Shown here: positions 60,053 to 64,000 of the stretch, one piece after another | Position numbering within the stretch: position 1 is the first letter of the stretch | Layout of the letters: each line of letters opens with the position of its first letter | From: Rhynchopus sp. YZ270_cl-10 | Lineage: Eukaryota > Euglenozoa > Diplonemea > Diplonemida > Diplonemidae | DNA: 64,000 nucleotides | Direction of reading: 5' to 3' | Assembly (NCBI GenBank): GCA_964035575.1 | Contig: OZ037911.1 | Location: 930,001-994,000 of the forward strand | The notes under the pieces: model-generated | Databases searched by the model: none | Told to the model about the DNA's origin: nothing | The model's input: the letters and a program-made list of their open reading frames with translations, nothing else | Translations under genes and position numbers: made by a program

Positions 60053-60954
60053 ACAATATGGGAAAGGGGTTGGGGGGTGGGGAGGAGAGTAGTGTCTGTT
60101 GTGGTTCGAGTTGTGGGTACACTCATTCGTACGCTCGTTCTTTTTTTTTTTCAGACGGGTTTGGCTTTTGTTTCATTTTGTGTACCCATTGTGTCACACT
60201 ACCCATCTTTGTTTTTCTCTTTTTCTTGTGCTCGGGGGGACAGTTCACAAAAGTCTTGCAATTTTGTTTCCCCCCCTTTTTTCTCTGCTTCACTTTTGCT
60301 GCCAAAAAACGTCCCGTATACAACAACACTTCTGTACCCGCGCATCAAAATTGTGGAAAACTTTGCACCCCAAACACCCTCAACAACGCCCGCCAAAAGG
60401 CACCCCTTGTTGCTGGGAGTTGGTTCTCATGTTTGATACACTGCACAGCAGGCATTCCTCTGAGTCCAACGCATGTTTGGCCTGTCTGCGGCGTTGTACT
60501 TAAGGTGCACGAAGACAGGGTCTGGTGGTAAATTTTGCGTAGTACTGCGACGTGGTACTGCGTGGGTCTGGGAATATGGGTACCTGGGTACAGGATATTG
60601 GTTGTCAAAGACATCTTCCACCATGTATTGAGGAGGGTAAGACAGTGGTCGCAGTTTCTACTTGATAGCATTACAACATTTAACTTCTCCACGGGGGTCT
60701 TGGGCCGTTCATTCGGTTATACCTTGACTAGCGGAAGAGGCCTTTTGGTTTCTAGAATATCCGGTATTCCCGAACGGAGGCACACTTTGTGTGTTACTAC
60801 GACCTGGCAACTTCCAGCAGTAGGTTAAGTAATCTTTCTTGTAAATTGTTGGATCATTATCTCCTCAGTGCATGAATGCCCCACGTGACTGGACACTTTT
60901 GTGTTTGTCATGTGGAGCTGTGGTTGCTCTTTCACGACTTTTTTCCTTGTACAC

Positions 60955-61184
60955 AGTGTGCCGTGTACCTGGGTACCTGGTATCTGGGCGCCTGGGTACT
61001 TACCTGGGTAAACGTGACCAGGTACCTGGTCAGACCTCTGACCAGCGCACCGTGTATGACATGCTCAAGCATGTCATGTGACATGCTTAGCATGTTATAT
61101 GACATGCTTGAGCATGTTATATAACATGCTCAAGCATGTCATATAACATGTTATAATATAACATGTTATGAAGCATGTCATAAC
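60955..61184. repeat. Cluster of short palindromes: GTACCTGG then ACATGCTCAAGCATGT
   Basis: 60955-61035 repeats CCTGGGTAC/GTACCTGG units. 61056-61184 consists of near-perfect overlapping palindromes of CATGCTCAAGCATG and GTTATATAAC type. No coding capacity. Confidence 0.8.
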
Positions 61185-61329
61185 GCCAAAAACCCTAGTA
61201 ACATCATCACCGTGTATTTTTTTTTGGAGGGGGGTGGGGTATTTAGTGAGCTGTGTTTTGTTCCCGGGGAAAAATAAAATAAAACACTCTCTGTTTTTAG
61301 CAACGTTATTGTGGGATGATTTTTTTTTT

Positions 61330-61383
61330 GACCAGTACCAAGGTACACTGTTCACGAGAGGGCTTTTGATATTTCAAGCCAAC
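61330..61383 (+). repeat. Family A, right half
   Basis: CCAGTACCAAGGTACACTGT, TCACGAGAGGGCTTTTGATA, TTTCAAGCCAACTTTTT. Confidence 0.7.
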
Positions 61384-61441
61384 TTTTTTTTTTTTGCTTA
61401 CACGCAGTGTTATTAGAAACTGAACTTGATTAGCCAACGGT

Positions 61442-61516
61442 AAATTTGTCCTCACGCTTTTTCCTTTTGCTGCGGTCAACGAAAAAAGACTCAGTAGTAG
61501 ATTAGTGAGGACAAAT
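61442..61516. repeat. Small inverted repeat
   Basis: AAATTTGTCCTCAC and GTGAGGACAAAT, 49-nt spacer. Confidence 0.5.
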
Positions 61517-61630
61517 CAAGTGGCAAAATGTTAGTTTAGTTTTTTTTTTCCAGCTACTCTTTTTGCGGTTTTACCCAACCACACAATTTTTTGTCACCTT
61601 TGATTCCAATTGTGATCAAGGTGAGAAGCT

Positions 61631-61712
61631 AACAAATGACTGATGAATAAAACCAAAGAATAATCTAATCAGACTAAGCACGAGAGGCTTAGGTTCATCT
61701 CACTATCCTTTC
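61631..61712 (+). repeat. Extended family B copy
   Basis: ACAAATGACTGATGAATAAA, AATCTAATCAGACTAAGCAC, GAGAGGCTTAGGTTCATCTC. Confidence 0.75.
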
Positions 61713-61920
61713 AATTTTTTTTCTTTTTTCTATTTCATTTCTTTCCCCTTCCCCCAAGAGAAGAGAGCCAAGAGAGAGAGAGAGAAGGAAACGTAAGAAA
61801 GAAAGTCTTCCTAGAGGTAGCTTCTGTGACAGCATCGCAGGTCACACATCTTTCCTATTTTACAAAAAAAAACGAACAAAATTCCACGAAATACTAAAAC
61901 GAAGATTGAAAAGAAGAAGA

Positions 61921-61996
61921 AAATGGAGATTTGCACAAACTGTTGGCAAACACAACCGAGGCAAACTACACTACTCCAACAATTTTATCAAAAAAT
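61921..61996 (+). repeat. Dispersed repeat family D, copy 4
   Basis: ATGGAGATTTGCACAAACTG...GAGGCAAACTACACTACTCC...TTTTATCAAAAAA. Confidence 0.8.
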
Positions 61997-62132
61997 AATT
62001 GAGTAATCTGACACACACCTTCCCAAACCCACACACCCCGTACCCATTCCCCCCTAGTTCTGTTCACTGTCTCATGAGCAATTTGTTTCCTAGAATATAC
62101 AGAGGCAGGGGGTGGTGGGTGGTGGGTGTACT

Positions 62133-62246
62133 ACGGTGAAGTAAATGAATTATTGAGTTTGTGGTTTTATTTGTGATTTCATCATTGGCTTACAATGGAA
62201 ACCAAGTTTTAAAAAAAAAACCCGCAAAGTCAAAGTCATTTACCGT
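62133..62246. mobile_element. Palindromic MITE, family G, copy 4
   Basis: ACGGTGAAGTAAATGAATTA...CAAAGTCATTTACCGT with ATCATTGGCTTACAATGGAA in the centre. Confidence 0.6.
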
Positions 62247-62683
62247 ATTCGTAAAAAATATTGACCATCAAAATGTAGATTAAAAAGTACATCAAAAGTT
62301 GGGCAACGTCCGATTTCGGTCTTTTTTTTTTCTGTTATTAGAGAGGAGACGACGCTCGGTGGATAAACTCCATCTTTCGATTGAAAATAATATCTTAATC
62401 TTGTTAGTGCTGTCCACACATGTTTTTCGTTTACAGCCTTAGCTGAATTCAAATAACCCCTTTTTTTTTTTGGAGTCCCCCTCCTCTCCCATATTGACTA
62501 ACCCAATCCAAGAGGCTTAGGCTCATCTTTGCCAATCTTCTCTGTCTTTCCTCAACATGCAACGTGATAAAGAAAACCTGAAACAACTATCAGATAAGAA
62601 CCCAACCTGAGAGCACTGCTTTTATACACACCCCCTACCAAAGGTGTATCCAACTTTCAATTTATTTTGTGCATCTTTTTAAT

Positions 62684-62805
62684 AGGTGACTAATCACGAG
62701 ACAATAACACAACAAAAAAAAAAAAAAACAAATGACTGACGAATAAACCAAAGAATCTAATCAGACTAAGCACAGAGAGGCTTAGGTTCATCTTATAAAT
62801 CTTTC
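62684..62805 (+). repeat. Extended family B copy
   Basis: AGGTGACTAATCACGAGACA, CAAATGACTGACGAATAAAC, AATCTAATCAGACTAAGCAC, GAGAGGCTTAGGTTCATCTT. Parallel to 61631. A shorter fragment lies at 62510-62530. Confidence 0.75.
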
Positions 62806-62986
62806 ATTTTTCTTGAAGTTCCCAAGGAGGTAGACACTCTTTGTTTTCACTAGCGTTGTGGGTGGGGAATGGCGGTGAAGTGGTATCCACAGTGTGCTGG
62901 TCAACCAAAGGGGTATGAAAACACAGATATGAACTTGGATCTTTTGACAACCTCCTCCCCAAAGCTTTTTTGCCGCGATAACAGAT

Positions 62987-63035
62987 AAGGTGGCTAAGCA
63001 CAGAGAGGCTTAGGGTCATCTATGAAACTTTTCCT
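62987..63035 (+). repeat. Dispersed repeat family B copy
   Basis: AAGGTGGCTAAGCACAGAGA, GGCTTAGGGTCATCTATGAA, then T-rich. Confidence 0.7.
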
Positions 63036-63525
63036 TTTTTTTTTTTTTTTGTTTTTTGCTGTATACCGTCTCTGTACCTCCGACACAAGGCAGCCAAAGG
63101 GGTACGTCTTACTTTGGTCAAATGCTCTATGTTGGTTGTTGGTGTATTGAATGCAGTTCTGGGTTGCTCCTCGGAGTTGGAACATTACCCAATGGTGTGT
63201 GGGTGTGTTTTCTTCCCCCCCCTCTTTCCCCCCCGTATCCAGGTCTGTAGTTACCAAAAAAAAAAATATTTTTGGACAGTGAAGACTGTCTATATGGCAG
63301 CTACGCTATCCAATAAATTGTCAAAAGGAAAAAAAAAAAAAAAAAAACAGATCTATTTTTGCTTGCCCGCTCAGTCTTTGCATAAGACGATTTTTTTTTA
63401 AAATATATTGTGATCAAAACAAAGGGGAAAATCAGGTTGGATGGATCTGTACAGAACGTCCTTAGTAGCTTTCTCTTCTTTGGTTTGAAAGTGTTTTGAA
63501 AACCAGCTATTTATTGTGATCAAAA

Positions 63526-63550
63526 CGTGACTGAGCACGAGAGGTTTACC
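63526..63550 (+). repeat. Family B fragment
   Basis: CGTGACTGAGCACGAGAGGT then TTACC. Confidence 0.5.
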
Positions 63551-63685
63551 TTTGATCACAAAAAAAAAAAGCCCATTCACCACGACAAATGTAGTGACAT
63601 TGCTATTCCAGTGTTTCTCACCATTTTTTTTTTTGCCCCGCTTACCTTTTTTTTTTTCCTTTTCTCATCATCGCCCTTTCACTTT

Positions 63686-63724
63686 AAGGTGACCAATGCA
63701 AACTTTAGGTTTACCTTTACAAAG
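63686..63724 (+). repeat. Diverged family B copy before the last gene
   Basis: AAGGTGACCAATGCAAACTT, TAGGTTTACCTTTACAAAG, then a C/T-rich tract towards the acceptor at 63857. Confidence 0.5.
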
Positions 63725-63839
63725 CCCCCTTTTTCTTCTTTTTTCTTTTTTCTTTTTTTGAAACCAAAAAGGCTGTCAACCCCCATTTTTTTCTTCTTCT
63801 ACAAAACACTTCTGATTTTATCCCACTCACACTCACACT

Positions 63840-63857
63840 CCCACCACCATTTTCCAG
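63840..63857 (+). promoter_or_regulatory. Predicted (trans-)splice acceptor of the last gene
   Basis: A CT-rich stretch ends CACCATTTTCCAG, 20 nt before the ATG at 63878, with no AG between. Confidence 0.35.
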
Positions 63858-63877
63858 ACAACAACCCAACCTCTATC

Positions 63878-64000
63878 ATGCTAAAGCTTGCTCTTGCAGC
63901 AGTGCTGAGCACTGCAGTGGAGGGGCTTGATCGGTATCCGGTCTTCTGGAACGTCCAGCAGAACAAGGACCCTGCCGTGCCGGTGCAGCAGTACAAGATC
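63878..64000 (+). CDS. Secreted protein, N-terminal part only (partial)
   Basis: Forty-one residues are visible. MLKLALAAVLSTAVEGLDRY starts as a signal peptide with likely cleavage after the Ala/Val-rich stretch; YPVFWNVQQNKDPAVPVQQY follows. The FWNV phrase recalls the first strand of GH56 hyaluronidase-type domains (WNVP), but this is one short motif and may be chance. The start is well defined by the CT-rich acceptor-like tract and the ATG at 63878. The frame is open to the window edge. Confidence 0.6.
   Translation, partial: MLKLALAAVLSTAVEGLDRYPVFWNVQQNKDPAVPVQQYKI

Larger units (their letters stand above)
56287..63877. other. 7.6-kb gene desert rich in repeats and palindromes
   Basis: I find no supported gene. 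Open frames here (for example 59449-59964 and 60535-60828) are built of homopolymer codons or repeats and have no motif. At least 18 repeats or palindromes lie in it (listed separately). Confidence 0.55.

Noticed and set aside
1-64000. Retroviral, LTR or other capsid-bearing element
   Set aside because: I found no reverse transcriptase, integrase, capsid or LTR pair. The mobile elements seen are DNA transposons, MITE-like palindromes and short dispersed repeats.
1-64000. Spliced-leader RNA gene
   Set aside because: No short conserved exon followed by a GT donor and Sm-like site in tandem was recognised. The family B repeat has a GT-like start but is followed by T-rich DNA and an acceptor-like AG, which fits an intron-like unit better.

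Overview
The window looks like nuclear DNA of a free-living protist. The best guess is a euglenozoan, most likely a diplonemid or a relative, but this is inference. Every host gene I can support (19, plus one partial at the right edge) lies on the + strand over 64 kb. Coding regions are long and almost intron-free; only two genes show introns, with ordinary GT..AG borders. Several start codons follow a pyrimidine-rich tract ending in AG, as expected for trans-splice acceptors. No spliced-leader gene, rRNA or tRNA was recognised, and nothing looks bacterial or viral. Intergenic DNA is rich in homopolymer runs and packed with short dispersed repeats and palindromic MITE-like elements.

Layout. 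1-10.5 kb: tail of a WD40-like gene, an ankyrin-repeat gene whose repeats are duplicated with an exact 300-nt period, and a 2306-residue gene combining a short LRR, a coiled coil and cadherin-like beta-sandwich repeats. 10.9-16.7 kb: two probable secreted carbohydrate-active enzymes (GH3 glycosidase, polysaccharide-deacetylase-like). 18.6-27.4 kb: an LRRC40-like gene, a polyQ/SHOCT-like gene and the mitochondrial ATP synthase epsilon gene, whose second intron is swollen by a 2.4-kb DNA transposon. 28.4-38.3 kb: a myosin with an unusual tail, a low-complexity gene, and a 7TM GPR180/TMEM145-like gene. 40.5-47.6 kb: a triple cyclic-nucleotide-binding-domain protein, two coiled-coil genes and a RING-less MAT1-like gene. 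49.4-56.3 kb: two genes with Gly/Lys-rich basic tails, a short gene with a mitochondrial-type N terminus, and a Cys-rich orphan. 56.3-63.9 kb: a gene desert filled with repeats. A secreted protein begins at the right edge.

The genes form no obvious pathway. They mix mitochondrial energy metabolism, cytoskeleton and signalling, secreted carbohydrate enzymes and a TFIIH-CAK-like factor, as expected for a directional cluster of unrelated genes. The most distinctive non-coding feature is a set of about 20 same-strand copies of a short repeat that carries a small hairpin and looks intron-like, together with at least nine kinds of palindromic element. Three insertions have clear target-site duplications: two copies of a 6-bp-TSD fold-back element and one 5-bp-TSD element.
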